A stretch of DNA of 44,592 nt from Mesorhizobium silamurunense (GTDB taxonomy: Bacteria > Pseudomonadota > Alphaproteobacteria > Rhizobiales > Rhizobiaceae), in the NCBI RefSeq assembly GCF_014843825.1, contig NZ_JHQR01000126.1, positions 1-44,592 on the forward strand, written 5' to 3'. This document shows, piece after piece, positions 7,687 to 16,247 of the stretch. Below the pieces are notes generated by a model, which did no database searches, was not told the DNA's origin, and worked only from the letters and a program-made list of their open reading frames with translations. Position 1 is the stretch's first letter; each line of letters starts with the position of its first letter. A program made the translations under genes and the position numbers.

Positions 7687-8991
7687 TCACAGCGCCTGCG
7701 TCGTGTAATCCCCTTCCGGCTCGTAGAGGCCGTCCTCGATCTTGGTCTTGTGGACGACCTTGAGCTTGCCGCCCTCGACCTTGGAGATGTTCTGGATGCC
7801 AAAACACTGGTGGATCTTGCCGTTGAAGGTCTTTGGGCCCTGCGGATGCTCCGGCCCTTCGGCGAATTCCTTCAGCGCCTCGGTCGCCTCGACCAGCTTG
7901 GCGCGATCCTCAGGCCCCTTGTAGCCGGCATCCTCCATCGCCTTCTTGACGACGTAGAGCGTCTCCCAGCAGCCGAACATGTGCGAGGCGGTGGAGACGT
8001 CCTTGGGATCGCCGACGGCGGCGCCGTTGTCGTCGATGCCAACGGCGGCGCGGTAGGCTTGCTGCGCGGCGGAATCGTCCGGCTGCGCATAGCGCGGCGA
8101 CCCTTCCCAGAAATGGCTGCCGTCGAGGAATTCAAGGCCGGGGCTGTTGATGTCGACGGCCTCAAGCGAATCCATGAAGCCGAAGAGCTGCGGCCTTTGC
8201 GAGCCATAAAACTCGCCGAGTTCCTTGACGAAGGTGAGCACGGCCGGGCCGACCATGACGTGGTAGATGACTTCCGTCTCGGCCGGGATCTGCGGGAAGT
8301 ATTTGGTGAAGGAGCTCTCCGTCGGCGGGATGGCGATCTGCGCGATGACGTCGGCGCCTTGCGCCTTCAGCGCCGGCGGCAGGTAGTCGCGATGGTCGTA
8401 GCCGAAGGCGAAGTCGGGGAAGATCTGCGTCACCTTCTTGCCGGCGTTCGCCGCGATCCAAGGCGCCATCGACTTGATCTGGCTCTTCACGTCGGTGATG
8501 CCCGGCTGGAAGACGTAGCGGTTGAGCTTGGTGGAGGCGACGTGATGGCCTTCGCTGACCACGAAATAGGGGATCTTGTTCTCGCCGGCGGCGGGCGCCG
8601 AACCGATCACGACATGCGAGAACAGCGTGCCGAAGACGATGTCGGTCTTGTGCTGTTTGGCGAACTTGCCGACCACCTCGGCGCCGCGGGCGGGATCGGT
8701 GCCGTCATCCTCGATGACAAGCTCGACCTTGCGGCCGCCGATGCCGCCGGCGTCGTTGATCGCCTTGACCGCGGCGGCGCTCGTCTTCTCATACCAGCGG
8801 CCATAGGCGGCGCCGATGCCGGTGCGATGCGACTGGAAGCCGATCTTGATCGGCGCCGAGCTCTGCGCCTGGCTGTAGCGGACGAAGCCTGGCGCCAGCG
8901 CAAGGCCGGCGCCGGCGGCCATGCCTTTCAGCGCGGTGCGGCGCGAAAGGGTGGTCTTGGAGAGGTCGAAAAATCCGTTCTTGTCAGCCAT
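7687..8991 (-). CDS. ABC transporter substrate-binding protein, branched-chain amino acid type (Tat-exported)
   Basis: A 434-residue periplasmic binding protein of the Leu/Ile/Val-binding (LivJ-like, peripla_BP_6) family and first gene of the operon. The N terminus has a twin-arginine signal: SRRTALKG followed by the hydrophobic MAAGAGLALAPGF, so it is likely exported folded by Tat rather than Sec. The mature part begins near APIKIGFQSHRTGIGAAYGRW. The ATG at 8991 is chosen, with AGGGGAA upstream; an open frame back to 9069 lacks support. About 80 bases upstream, TTTGTACACA around 9069-9078 (minus strand) holds a TGTACA palindrome that could be an operator, but this is weak. The ligand is unknown; this family also binds amides, urea and aromatic acids. 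Confidence 0.88.
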   Translation of the reverse strand: MADKNGFFDLSKTTLSRRTALKGMAAGAGLALAPGFVRYSQAQSSAPIKIGFQSHRTGIGAAYGRWYEKTSAAAVKAINDAGGIGGRKVELVIEDDGTDPARGAEVVGKFAKQHKTDIVFGTLFSHVVIGSAPAAGENKIPYFVVSEGHHVASTKLNRYVFQPGITDVKSQIKSMAPWIAANAGKKVTQIFPDFAFGYDHRDYLPPALKAQGADVIAQIAIPPTESSFTKYFPQIPAETEVIYHVMVGPAVLTFVKELGEFYGSQRPQLFGFMDSLEAVDINSPGLEFLDGSHFWEGSPRYAQPDDSAAQQAYRAAVGIDDNGAAVGDPKDVSTASHMFGCWETLYVVKKAMEDAGYKGPEDRAKLVEATEALKEFAEGPEHPQGPKTFNGKIHQCFGIQNISKVEGGKLKVVHKTKIEDGLYEPEGDYTTQAL

Positions 8992-9139
8992 GTCCGTTCC
9001 CCTGTTTTTCAGTCTGACCAGCGATAAGGCGGCTCGATCCTCCGCGCTTGGAGGACGCGAAAATTGCATGTGTACAAACTAAATCACCAAAGCCATGACG
9101 TGGCAAGCGAGCTTCCCTCGCGTCATGACGGCCCTTGTC

Positions 9140-10600
9140 TCATCCCGCCGTCGGCGTGGCAAGCAGCCATAGGCCGAATATCGTGTAGGCGATCATCAGA
9201 AGCGTCAGCGGCAGCTGGCTGAGCCCCGCGCGAGAGGCTTGCGGATGCAGTCGCCAGGCGAGCCCATGCGCGATCAGGACCGCCAGCACGTGGCCGGCGA
9301 TGATGACGCCGGCCCGCAGATTCCACAGCCACCAGGCCGACCCGGCGCCGGCCACGACGCCCGCCTCGACCATCATGTCGGCGGTGCCGATCAGGTTCCA
9401 GCCGAGCGCGAAGGGATCGGACAGCGCAACCAGCGCGTACTGGCCGTCGACGAGCAGCGCTGTGAGGTAGTGTGCGACGTGATAGGCCAGCGCGATCGGC
9501 ACGATCGACCACACCAGCAGGCCGGCGGCCTCACCGAATGAATGCTCGCCGCCGGCAAGGCGCTGGCCGAGGAAGACCGCCAGCGCGAAGATCGCCGCCA
9601 GCAAGACAAAAGCCAGCACCAGGCCGAAAGTGCCGATGCCTATCAGCGCGGTGCGGCCGGGAAACTCCAGCGGATTGATGCCGAACAGTCCGAGCCAGAA
9701 GAAGGTTTTGGACAGGCCGTCGAAGGATACCGACGACAAGGCCAGCAAGAGAAAAGCCGTGCCGCTTGCCGGCAACGAGGAGGCGGCAAGCAGCTCCGAA
9801 CCCGGGCAGCAGAGGCTGAGCCGGCCTTGTTCGCGCTGGAAGGGCGCGAAGCGGGCGACCATGGAGAAGAAGATCGTCAGGAATTCGCCGCGCCGACTCC
9901 AGTCTTCGTAACCGAAGGCCAGCATGGCGGCGACGCTGAACAGCCAGTAGATGCCGGCGGCGAGAGCCAAGCGAGATGGATCGTCTGGCGCCGGGTCGAT
10001 CAGTTCGAACCAGGCGAAGGCGAAGAACAGCGCGAAGGCTGGCCAGAGGCCGAGCCATGACGGCAGGCGCGATGGCTGGGTCCCGTCACCGCCTCCGCCG
10101 CCCGGCCGGCCCACGATGCGCCAAAATCCGTACCACGGGTTAAGCCAAGACCAGAGGTCGCCGAACACGCCCTGCAGCAGGGTGAAGCCGGCCCAGAGCA
10201 GCGTCCAGATCACCAGCGGAAGCGGGTTGGAGAGCGGATCGCGGCTGCCGAAAATGCCAGCCGCAATCAGCAACGCGAAGCCGGCAAAGGAAAGCAGGCT
10301 GACGATGGTGCGCGGGCCGTCGCCGAAGGCGAACAAGGACAGGTGCCTGCGCCAGATCCGGTCGAGAGCGGCGGGCGGCAGCAGCGCCAGGACGAGGAAG
10401 CTGACGGCCACCGCCAATGCGCCGCCGGCGATGTAGTAGCCGGTCGGCAGAAGCAGGACATGGCCGCGGTCGGAGGCGTGCGCGAAGGCGGGGGTGGGGA
10501 GGAGTGGCGTCAGCGCCAACGCGACTGCGAGGGATCGAGGCCCGAGGGGATTATCTGCAGCGTCGCGATCCTTCGCACCCCCCTCTGTCCTGCCGGACAT
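9140..10600 (-). CDS. Polytopic membrane protein of unknown function, start uncertain
   Basis: A leftward frame encoding about eleven hydrophobic segments, starting after the signal-like stretch SLAVALALTPLLPTPAFAHA and HASDRGHVLLLPTGYYIAGG. I recall similar rhizobial proteins named after fenitrothion hydrolase, but that label is weak and I do not assert the activity. No known catalytic motif is evident to me; several His residues occur in helices (AYHVAHYL). The frame is open to 10789, but its first 60-odd codons are translated repeat DNA. The ATG at 10600 lies inside a mosaic repeat whose GGGGGAG abuts it; a TTG at 10519 is a fallback that would shorten the signal segment. A GTG in the next frame near 10578 gives a short basic peptide, so a frameshift near the start is also possible. 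Confidence 0.65.
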   Translation of the reverse strand: MSGRTEGGAKDRDAADNPLGPRSLAVALALTPLLPTPAFAHASDRGHVLLLPTGYYIAGGALAVAVSFLVLALLPPAALDRIWRRHLSLFAFGDGPRTIVSLLSFAGFALLIAAGIFGSRDPLSNPLPLVIWTLLWAGFTLLQGVFGDLWSWLNPWYGFWRIVGRPGGGGGDGTQPSRLPSWLGLWPAFALFFAFAWFELIDPAPDDPSRLALAAGIYWLFSVAAMLAFGYEDWSRRGEFLTIFFSMVARFAPFQREQGRLSLCCPGSELLAASSLPASGTAFLLLALSSVSFDGLSKTFFWLGLFGINPLEFPGRTALIGIGTFGLVLAFVLLAAIFALAVFLGQRLAGGEHSFGEAAGLLVWSIVPIALAYHVAHYLTALLVDGQYALVALSDPFALGWNLIGTADMMVEAGVVAGAGSAWWLWNLRAGVIIAGHVLAVLIAHGLAWRLHPQASRAGLSQLPLTLLMIAYTIFGLWLLATPTAG

Positions 10601-10776
10601 CTCCCCCGCAAGGGGGGAGATTGGCTGTCGCCGCCGCTTTCGCCAATCGCCAGCGTCCCAGGAGAAGCGCCCCCCGGATGAACTGTCGATCTCCCCCCTT
10701 GCGGGGGAGATGTCCGGTCCACCCTTCGCAGCTGCAGCGCAGCTGCTGCGGAGGACGGGCAGGACAGAGGGGGGTG
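10576..10776. repeat. Large nested inverted-repeat mosaic element
   Basis: Two pairs of perfect arms are nested over 201 bases. The inner arms are 29 bases each (10593-10621 and 10689-10717), and each contains its own hairpin around GCAAG/CTTGC. The outer arms are 17 bases each (10576-10592 and 10760-10776). A further GC-rich palindrome lies in the 10730-10750 area. This is a RIME-type extragenic element, of a different sequence family from the one at 7543-7679. It overlaps the 5' end assigned to the membrane protein gene and fills the gap to pncB. Confidence 0.85.
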
Positions 10777-10835
10777 GGCGGGAACTCAACTTATGCGAAA
10801 TTCCATATGACTGGCGCGACCAGATCAGCCAGTGC

Positions 10836-12140
10836 TCACACCTTGACCAGCTGCCTTACGCGCCCCTTCTCGCCAAAGATCCTGAGATACCTTTTGATCT
10901 CCTTCTCATCCCCCGTCGCCTTGGCCGGGTTGTCGGAGAGTTTCACCGCGGGCCGGCCATTGGCTTCGCTGACCTTGCAGACCAGCGAGATGGCATCGAG
11001 GCTCTTGGTCTCGGTCGGCGCACAGCCTTCGAAATCATTGGTGAGGTTGGTGCCCCAGCCGAAGGACATGCGCACCTTGCCCTTGAAGTGACGATAGGCC
11101 TCCTCGATGGTCTCGACCTCGAGTCCGTCGGAGAAGATGAGCAGCTTCTGTTTCGGGTCCTTGCCCTTCTCGCGCCACCAGGAGAGTATCTTCTCGCCGC
11201 CTTCGATCGGAGGCGCGCTGTCGGGGCGGAAGCCGGTCCAGTCGGCGATCCAGTCCGGCGCATCGCGCAGGAACGCAGCCGTACCAAATGTGTCCGGCAG
11301 CACGATCAGAAGGTTGCCGCCATAGTAGCGCTGCCAGTCCTGCAGGACCTTGTAGGGCGCTTCGCGCAACTCCTCTTCGGAATTGGCAAGCGCGCCAAAA
11401 ACCATCGGCAATTCATGCGCGTTGGTGCCGAGCGCCTCGAGGTCGTTGTCCATGGCCAGAAGCACGTTGGAGGTGCCGGTGAAGGCCTCGCCGATGCCTT
11501 CCTTCAGCGCCTCGACGCACCAGCGCTGCCACAGGAAAGAGTGGCGGCGGCGCGTGCCGAAATCGGAAATGCGAATGCCGGGCAGCGCTTTCAGCCGCTC
11601 GGTCTTGTCCCACATCTTGGCCTTGGCGCGGGCATAGAGCACGTCGAGCGCGAACGGACCGAAGGAGCGCATGGCGGCACGTGAGCGCAACTCGTTGATG
11701 ATGGCGAGTGCCGGGATTTCCCAGAGCGTCGTGTACATCCAGGGACCGGGGAAGGACAGTTCGTACTGGCCATCGCGCTTGGTGAGTTCGTAGTCGGGCA
11801 GCCGGAAATCCTCCAGCCAGGCGAGGAATTCCGGCTCGAAGATCTGCTTGCGGCCATAGAAGGTGTTGCCGCCCAGCCAAATCATCTCCTTTTTGGAGAA
11901 GCGCAAGGTGCGGGCGTGGTCAAGCTGCTCACGCAATTCGCCTTCGTCGATCTCGTCGGCGAGACGGACCGAAGTGGTACGGTTGATCAACGTGAAGGTG
12001 GCGTCCACCTCGGAGTACATGCCCCAGATCATCTGCAGCATCAAAAGCTTGTAGAAATCGGTGTCCAGCAGGCTGCGGACAATCGGGTCCAGCTTCCAGG
12101 TGTGGTTGTAGACACGCCGCGCTATATCGGTCTTTGCCAT
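10836..12140 (-). CDS. pncB: Nicotinate phosphoribosyltransferase PncB
   Basis: A 434-residue enzyme, the usual length, that joins nicotinate to PRPP (with ATP hydrolysis) to give nicotinate mononucleotide in the Preiss-Handler NAD route. Landmarks are [15 protein letters not shown] near the N terminus, [12 protein letters not shown] (191-202) and GTNAHELPM with His242, which corresponds to the phosphorylated histidine of the family. SDGLEVE and [10 protein letters not shown] near the C-terminal third form the phosphoribosyl site. The ATG at 12140 follows AAGGCAGGAC. It stands alone on its strand; the gene pncA in this window supplies its substrate. Confidence 0.97.
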   Translation of the reverse strand: MAKTDIARRVYNHTWKLDPIVRSLLDTDFYKLLMLQMIWGMYSEVDATFTLINRTTSVRLADEIDEGELREQLDHARTLRFSKKEMIWLGGNTFYGRKQIFEPEFLAWLEDFRLPDYELTKRDGQYELSFPGPWMYTTLWEIPALAIINELRSRAAMRSFGPFALDVLYARAKAKMWDKTERLKALPGIRISDFGTRRRHSFLWQRWCVEALKEGIGEAFTGTSNVLLAMDNDLEALGTNAHELPMVFGALANSEEELREAPYKVLQDWQRYYGGNLLIVLPDTFGTAAFLRDAPDWIADWTGFRPDSAPPIEGGEKILSWWREKGKDPKQKLLIFSDGLEVETIEEAYRHFKGKVRMSFGWGTNLTNDFEGCAPTETKSLDAISLVCKVSEANGRPAVKLSDNPAKATGDEKEIKRYLRIFGEKGRVRQLVKV

Positions 12141-12176
12141 GTCCTGCCTTCACTGCTCAGGCTTCGCCTTGTTGTT

Positions 12177-12223
12177 GAGCAATTCCGGATGGAAAACCGC
12201 TGCGCACTTTCCTGGAATTGCTC
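12177..12223. repeat. 47-base palindromic-ended repeat, copy 1
   Basis: GAGCAATTCC at the left end and GGAATTGCTC at the right end are perfect 10-base inverted termini, enclosing a core with GGAAAACCGCTGCGCAC. A second copy follows 15 bases later and a degenerate copy is at 42221-42266. It lies upstream of pncB and has no coding potential. Confidence 0.8.
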
Positions 12224-12237
12224 ACTCTTGCCTTCAC

Positions 12238-12283
12238 GCAATTCCGGACGGAAAACCGCTGCGCACTTTTCCTGGAATTGCTC
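12238..12283. repeat. 47-base palindromic-ended repeat, copy 2
   Basis: Same family as the element at 12177-12223, in the same orientation, with a GGACGG variant near the left end and one extra T in the core. The 228-base gap between pncB and the LysR gene holds little besides these two copies. Confidence 0.8.
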
Positions 12284-12368
12284 CGAAAGCCTCTTAGCAT
12301 CGAATTTCCGAAAGTTCTGCCCGCTTTGCCGGCTGGCCTGACAAAAAGCAGCGATGCAAGTCCAGCAG

Positions 12369-13343
12369 TCAGGACGCCGTCCTGGCGCCGATCACCTTGA
12401 GCGCAGGTCGCTTCCTGCGGCTCGGCACACGGCCGGCCACCGGCGCATCGGCCCGACCCTCATCCTGTTCCTTCTCGGCGAACAGCCAGTCGATGAAGAG
12501 CTGGACGATCGGCGCCGAGCGCATCTCGTTGCGGCAGACGACATAAAAATCGTCGACCGCCGGCACCGAGAGGGTGAAGGGCGCGACGAGCATGCCCCGG
12601 GCCAGCAAGGCGCGCGCGGTGACGGAATCGCCGAGCGCCACACCATGGCCGTGGACTGCCGCCTCAGTCGCCATGCGCGCATCGCCCAGATGATGGCGGC
12701 GGCCGCGCTCCAGGTCGAGTGCGTCTGCGGCGGCGAGCCAGGTGTGCCATTCACGGCCGTCGTCGCCATGCAAGAAGACGTGATCGGCGAGATCGCGGAT
12801 TGTGCGGATCGGCCGGTTGTTGATCAGCGTCGGGCTGACCACCGGAAAGAGCTCGAGGCCCGACCATTTGCGTATCCAGCAGTCGCTCCAGCTGCCGTCG
12901 CCATAGTGCACGCAAACATCGATGTGCGGCGCGCGAATGTCCCTCGCGTCGTTGGAGGGGATCAGCGTGAGCTGGATGTCGGGATATTGCGCGGTGAAGG
13001 AGCCGAGCCGCGGCGTCATCCACAAAAGCAGCAGCGCCGGCACGCAGGATACCGACAGCACGCCGGCGCTTGCCGGCCTCGTCATGCGCTGGGTGGCGGC
13101 GGCGATGCCCTCGAAGGCGGCCGAAACCGCCGGCAGGAACTCGGCGCCATGCGGCGTCAGCTTCACGCGCTGACCGGTGCGCTCGAACAGCTTCACGCCG
13201 AGCGATTGTTCGAGCGCCTTGATCTGATGGCTTACGGCGCCATGGGTGACGCTGAGCTCGCCCGCCGCTTTGGTCAGCGAGGCATGCCGCGCCGTTGCCT
13301 CGAAGGCGCGAAGCGGGTTCAGCGGCGGCAGGCGTTTGGCCAT
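12369..13343 (-). CDS. LysR-family transcriptional regulator (GcvA-like)
   Basis: A 324-residue LysR-type regulator. The N-terminal winged helix spans about residues 4-65, with FEATARHASLTKAAGELSV, THGAVSHQIKALEQSLG and KLFERTG as the recognition-helix region; the effector domain follows with FTAQYPDIQLTLIPS and a C-terminal SRPxxxFxDW-like part. The RPLNPLRAFEA-type start is usual for the GcvA branch. The ATG at 13343 is preferred over a TTG six bases earlier. It is divergent from the ureohydrolase gene, so it probably controls that gene and the following transporter, and itself, through the palindrome at 13359-13377. Confidence 0.92.
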   Translation of the reverse strand: MAKRLPPLNPLRAFEATARHASLTKAAGELSVTHGAVSHQIKALEQSLGVKLFERTGQRVKLTPHGAEFLPAVSAAFEGIAAATQRMTRPASAGVLSVSCVPALLLLWMTPRLGSFTAQYPDIQLTLIPSNDARDIRAPHIDVCVHYGDGSWSDCWIRKWSGLELFPVVSPTLINNRPIRTIRDLADHVFLHGDDGREWHTWLAAADALDLERGRRHHLGDARMATEAAVHGHGVALGDSVTARALLARGMLVAPFTLSVPAVDDFYVVCRNEMRSAPIVQLFIDWLFAEKEQDEGRADAPVAGRVPSRRKRPALKVIGARTAS

Positions 13344-13358
13344 GGACAACTCCCAACT

Positions 13359-13377
13359 TTGTGAGATTTTCTCACAA
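13359..13377. promoter_or_regulatory. Perfect palindrome, probable LysR operator
   Basis: TTGTGAGATTTTCTCACAA is an 8-base perfect inverted repeat around TTT, 16 bases from the regulator's ATG and 182 bases from the ureohydrolase ATG. It includes the T-N11-A pattern expected for LysR sites. A second small palindrome, ATCAATTGAT, lies at 13394-13403. The AT-rich stretch stands out from its surroundings and is the likely promoter region for both directions. Confidence 0.7.
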
Positions 13378-13558
13378 CAAAGACCCTAACAATATCAATT
13401 GATTTTTCAATGCGGCTGCCGGACACTTTTGCCCGGAACAGCTTCAAGAGACGTGAAATCCGCAGGGCAGCCGGCGGGCAACGATCCGACCGGCAACGGC
13501 CGGCTTGGCAACCGTCCATGCGGGCGGCGCTGCAAGCAATCACAGAGGAGGACCGGAC

Positions 13559-14614
13559 ATGGGTTACGATCGCGGCAAGCTCGAAGCGTTGCGCCGCAAA
13601 TATGGCGAGAGCCATGGCGGCGAGATGTTCGACCCGAAGTTCCGCAAGGTCGCCGACAAAATCTTTTCGAAGAGCGGCACGCGGCTCGCGCCCTATTCCG
13701 GTGTCCCGACCTTCCTTGCCGCGCCCTACCGGCAGGTGGCCGCCGGCAATCCGGATTTCGGCGATTTGCAGGTGGCGATGATCGGCGTGCCGATGGACCT
13801 CGGCGTCACCAACCGGCCGGGCGCGCGCTTTGGGCCCAGGGCGCTGCGCGCCATCGAGCGCATCGGCCCCTACAACCACGTGCTGGAATGCGCGCCGACG
13901 CACGAGCTACGCGTCGCCGACATCGGCGACACGCCGTTCCGCAGCCGCTACCGGCTGGAGATCAGCCATGAAGACATCGAACACCGCACCAACCAGATCG
14001 TCGATGCCGGGGTCCTGCCGCTCTCGGTCGGCGGCGACCATTCGATCAGCCATCCGATCCTGAAAGCGGTCGGCAAAAAGGCACCGGTCGGCATGATCCA
14101 TATCGACGCCCACTGCGACACCAGCGGCCTGTTCGACATGACCAAATTCCATCATGGCGGACCGTTCCGCAACGCGGTGCTGGACGGCGTGCTCGATCCC
14201 ACCCGCACGATCCAGATCGGTATTCGCGGCTCGGCCGAGTATCTATGGGAGTTCACCTATGAATCCGGCATGACCGTGGTGCATGCCGAAGAGGTGACCG
14301 GCCTCGGCATCCCTGCCATCATCGAGAAAGCGCGGAAAATCGTCGGCGACGGGCCGACCTACATCTCCTTCGACGTCGACAGCATCGACCCGGCCTTCGC
14401 GCCTGGCACCGGCACGCCGGAAGTCGGCGGGCTGACGACGCGCGAGGTGCTCGAGCTGCTGCGCGGCATGAAAGGCCTCAACATCGTCGGCGGCGACGTC
14501 GTCGAGGTGGCGCCGCAATATGACGCGACCACCAACACCGCCCATGTCGGCGCCCAGGTCCTGTTCGAGATTCTCAGCCTGATGGTGTTCAGCCCGGCGA
14601 TCAAGAAGGTCTGA
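13559..14614 (+). CDS. speB: Agmatinase / ureohydrolase family enzyme
   Basis: A 351-residue binuclear-manganese ureohydrolase that removes urea from a guanidino compound. The metal ligands are all present: His161 (VGGDHS), Asp183, His185 and Asp187 (HIDAHCD), and Asp272 and Asp274 (SFDVDSIDPAFAPGTG). The ATG at 13559 has AGAGGAG eight bases upstream. At 351 residues it is longer than the roughly 305-residue E. coli SpeB, with an N-terminal extension of about 40 residues. Substrate could be agmatine, guanidinobutyrate or a related compound; the family cannot be split by eye. The adjacent amino-acid-type ABC genes suggest it acts on an imported cationic compound, and the released urea could feed the urease encoded downstream in this window. 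Confidence 0.9.
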   Translation: MGYDRGKLEALRRKYGESHGGEMFDPKFRKVADKIFSKSGTRLAPYSGVPTFLAAPYRQVAAGNPDFGDLQVAMIGVPMDLGVTNRPGARFGPRALRAIERIGPYNHVLECAPTHELRVADIGDTPFRSRYRLEISHEDIEHRTNQIVDAGVLPLSVGGDHSISHPILKAVGKKAPVGMIHIDAHCDTSGLFDMTKFHHGGPFRNAVLDGVLDPTRTIQIGIRGSAEYLWEFTYESGMTVVHAEEVTGLGIPAIIEKARKIVGDGPTYISFDVDSIDPAFAPGTGTPEVGGLTTREVLELLRGMKGLNIVGGDVVEVAPQYDATTNTAHVGAQVLFEILSLMVFSPAIKKV

Positions 14615-14688
14615 CGCGAACCAATACGGCCGTCGCGCTGGAGCCGGCGGCCGGTTTCAACAAACAAGCTTCCAGCAGGGGAACCACA

Positions 14689-15489
14689 ATGACACTTCGC
14701 AACGCACTGAAATCCGCGCTCGCGGCAATGCTGATACTCGGTGCGGCCGGCCTCGCCACGCAGGCGAGAGCCGACGCCATCGACGACATCACCAAGGCAG
14801 GCGCCATCAATGTCGGCATCTTTTCGGACTTCCCGCCCTTCTCGTCGGCCAGCGCCGACATGAGCATCAAGGGCTATGACATCGACGTGGCGCAGGCGAT
14901 CGCCGATGCATTGAAGGTGAAGCTCAACCTCGTCAGCGTCACCGGCCAGAACCGCATCCCGTATCTCACCGACAAGCGAGTCGATATCCTGATGAGCGTG
15001 GGCTACTCGAAGGAGCGTGAGCAGGTGATCGACTTCGCCGCCGCCTACGCGCCCTACTACATCGCCGTCATCGGCCCGGCCGAGCTTGCCGTCAAAGGCA
15101 AGGAAGACCTCGCCGACAAGTCGATCGCCGTCAACCGCGGCACGCTTGAGGACACCTCGCTGACCCAGGCGGCACCCGCTTCGGCCGACATCCGCCGCTT
15201 CGACAACTACAATTCCGTCATCCAGGCCTTCATCTCCGGCCAGACGCAGTTGATGGTGGTCGGCAATGATGTCGGCGCGCAGGTGCTGGCACGTCAGGAA
15301 GCGCTCAAGCCCGAGCAGAAATTCCAGCTGCTCACCTCGCCCTCGCATATCGGCCTCAACAAGAACGAGGACCGGCTGAAGAAGGCGGTGAATGACGCGG
15401 TTGCCAAGATGCTGGCCGACGGCAAGCTGGACGAGAGCTCGAAGGCATGGCTGAAGACGCCGCTCAATCCCGACAACCTCAAGGATTGA
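14689..15489 (+). CDS. Polar amino acid-type ABC transporter substrate-binding protein (family 3)
   Basis: A 266-residue periplasmic protein with a Sec signal (LKSALAAMLILGAAGLATQARA) and the family-3 fold: INVGIFSDFPPFSS, GYDIDVAQAIADALKVKLNLV, RIPYLTDKRVDILMS and a hinge after FAAAYAPYYIAVIG. The ATG at 14689 follows AGGGGAA. It lies 74 bases after the ureohydrolase gene in the same direction and is probably cotranscribed. Ligand is likely a small polar or cationic amino compound; this is inferred from context. Confidence 0.92.
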   Translation: MTLRNALKSALAAMLILGAAGLATQARADAIDDITKAGAINVGIFSDFPPFSSASADMSIKGYDIDVAQAIADALKVKLNLVSVTGQNRIPYLTDKRVDILMSVGYSKEREQVIDFAAAYAPYYIAVIGPAELAVKGKEDLADKSIAVNRGTLEDTSLTQAAPASADIRRFDNYNSVIQAFISGQTQLMVVGNDVGAQVLARQEALKPEQKFQLLTSPSHIGLNKNEDRLKKAVNDAVAKMLADGKLDESSKAWLKTPLNPDNLKD

Positions 15490-15495
15490 CCTACC

Positions 15496-15531
15496 GAGCG
15501 GTTCAGCTCGCCATGAAGCGCTGAACCGCTC
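15496..15531 (+). terminator. Strong intercistronic hairpin after the binding-protein gene
   Basis: GAGCGGTTCAGC at 15496-15507 is perfectly complementary to GCTGAACCGCTC at 15520-15531, leaving a 12-base loop. It begins seven bases after the stop codon. No long T run follows, so it more likely acts as an mRNA-end stabiliser and partial attenuator that keeps binding protein in excess over permeases than as a full terminator. Confidence 0.7.
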
Positions 15532-15578
15532 CCGCACTTGTTTCTTGCGCTACGCGCTTTCCAACAGGGCCAATCGTC

Positions 15579-16247
15579 ATGGGCTACAGCCTCGACTTCG
15601 GCTGGCTTGCGGGTGCAGCAGGCGCGATCGCGCGCGGCGCGGCGACGACGGTCCTTCTGATCGCCGTCACCACGCTGGCGGGGACCTTCCTCAGCATCCT
15701 GGGCGCTGCCGGCAAAAGAAACGGCCCGAAGCCGCTGAGGCTGGCGATCGCGGCCTATGTCGAGGTGATGCGCAATACGCCGTTTCTGGTGCAGCTCTTC
15801 TTCATCTTCTTCGGGCTGCCCAGCCTCGGCGTCAGGCTCGATCCGATCCTGGCCGCCATGCTGGCAATGACGCTCAACATGGCCGCCTACACGATCGAGA
15901 TCGTCGGCGCAGGCCTGGACGCCGTGCCGCGTGGGCAGACGGAGGCGGCACTGGCGCTCGGCCTCAGGCCCCGACAGGTCTTCATCAAGATCGTGCTGCC
16001 GCAGGCGCTGAAAGTGATCTACCCAGCGCTGACCAGCCAGATCGTCATCATGATGCTGGAATCGGCGGTGGTGTCGCAGATCGCGGTGCGCGAGCTGACC
16101 TATGAGGCCGACATGCTGCAGGCACGCACCTTCCGCGCCTTCGAGACCTATCTGGTGGTGACCATGGTCTATCTCGGCCTGTCGATGGGGCTGCGCCGGC
16201 TGCTGGTCAGCGGCGGGCGCCGAGCACTCGGAGCCGGCGTGTCATGA
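15579..16247 (+). CDS. Polar amino acid ABC transporter permease (HisM/GlnP-like)
   Basis: A 222-residue inner-membrane permease with about five helices and the EAA coupling motif EAALALGLRPRQVFIKIVLPQ. The segment EVMRNTPFLVQLFFIFFGLP is the usual HisMQ signature. The ATG at 15579 has ACAGGG upstream. The gene overlaps the next permease by four bases (ATGA), so the two proteins are made in step, as expected for a heterodimeric channel. Confidence 0.93.
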   Translation: MGYSLDFGWLAGAAGAIARGAATTVLLIAVTTLAGTFLSILGAAGKRNGPKPLRLAIAAYVEVMRNTPFLVQLFFIFFGLPSLGVRLDPILAAMLAMTLNMAAYTIEIVGAGLDAVPRGQTEAALALGLRPRQVFIKIVLPQALKVIYPALTSQIVIMMLESAVVSQIAVRELTYEADMLQARTFRAFETYLVVTMVYLGLSMGLRRLLVSGGRRALGAGVS

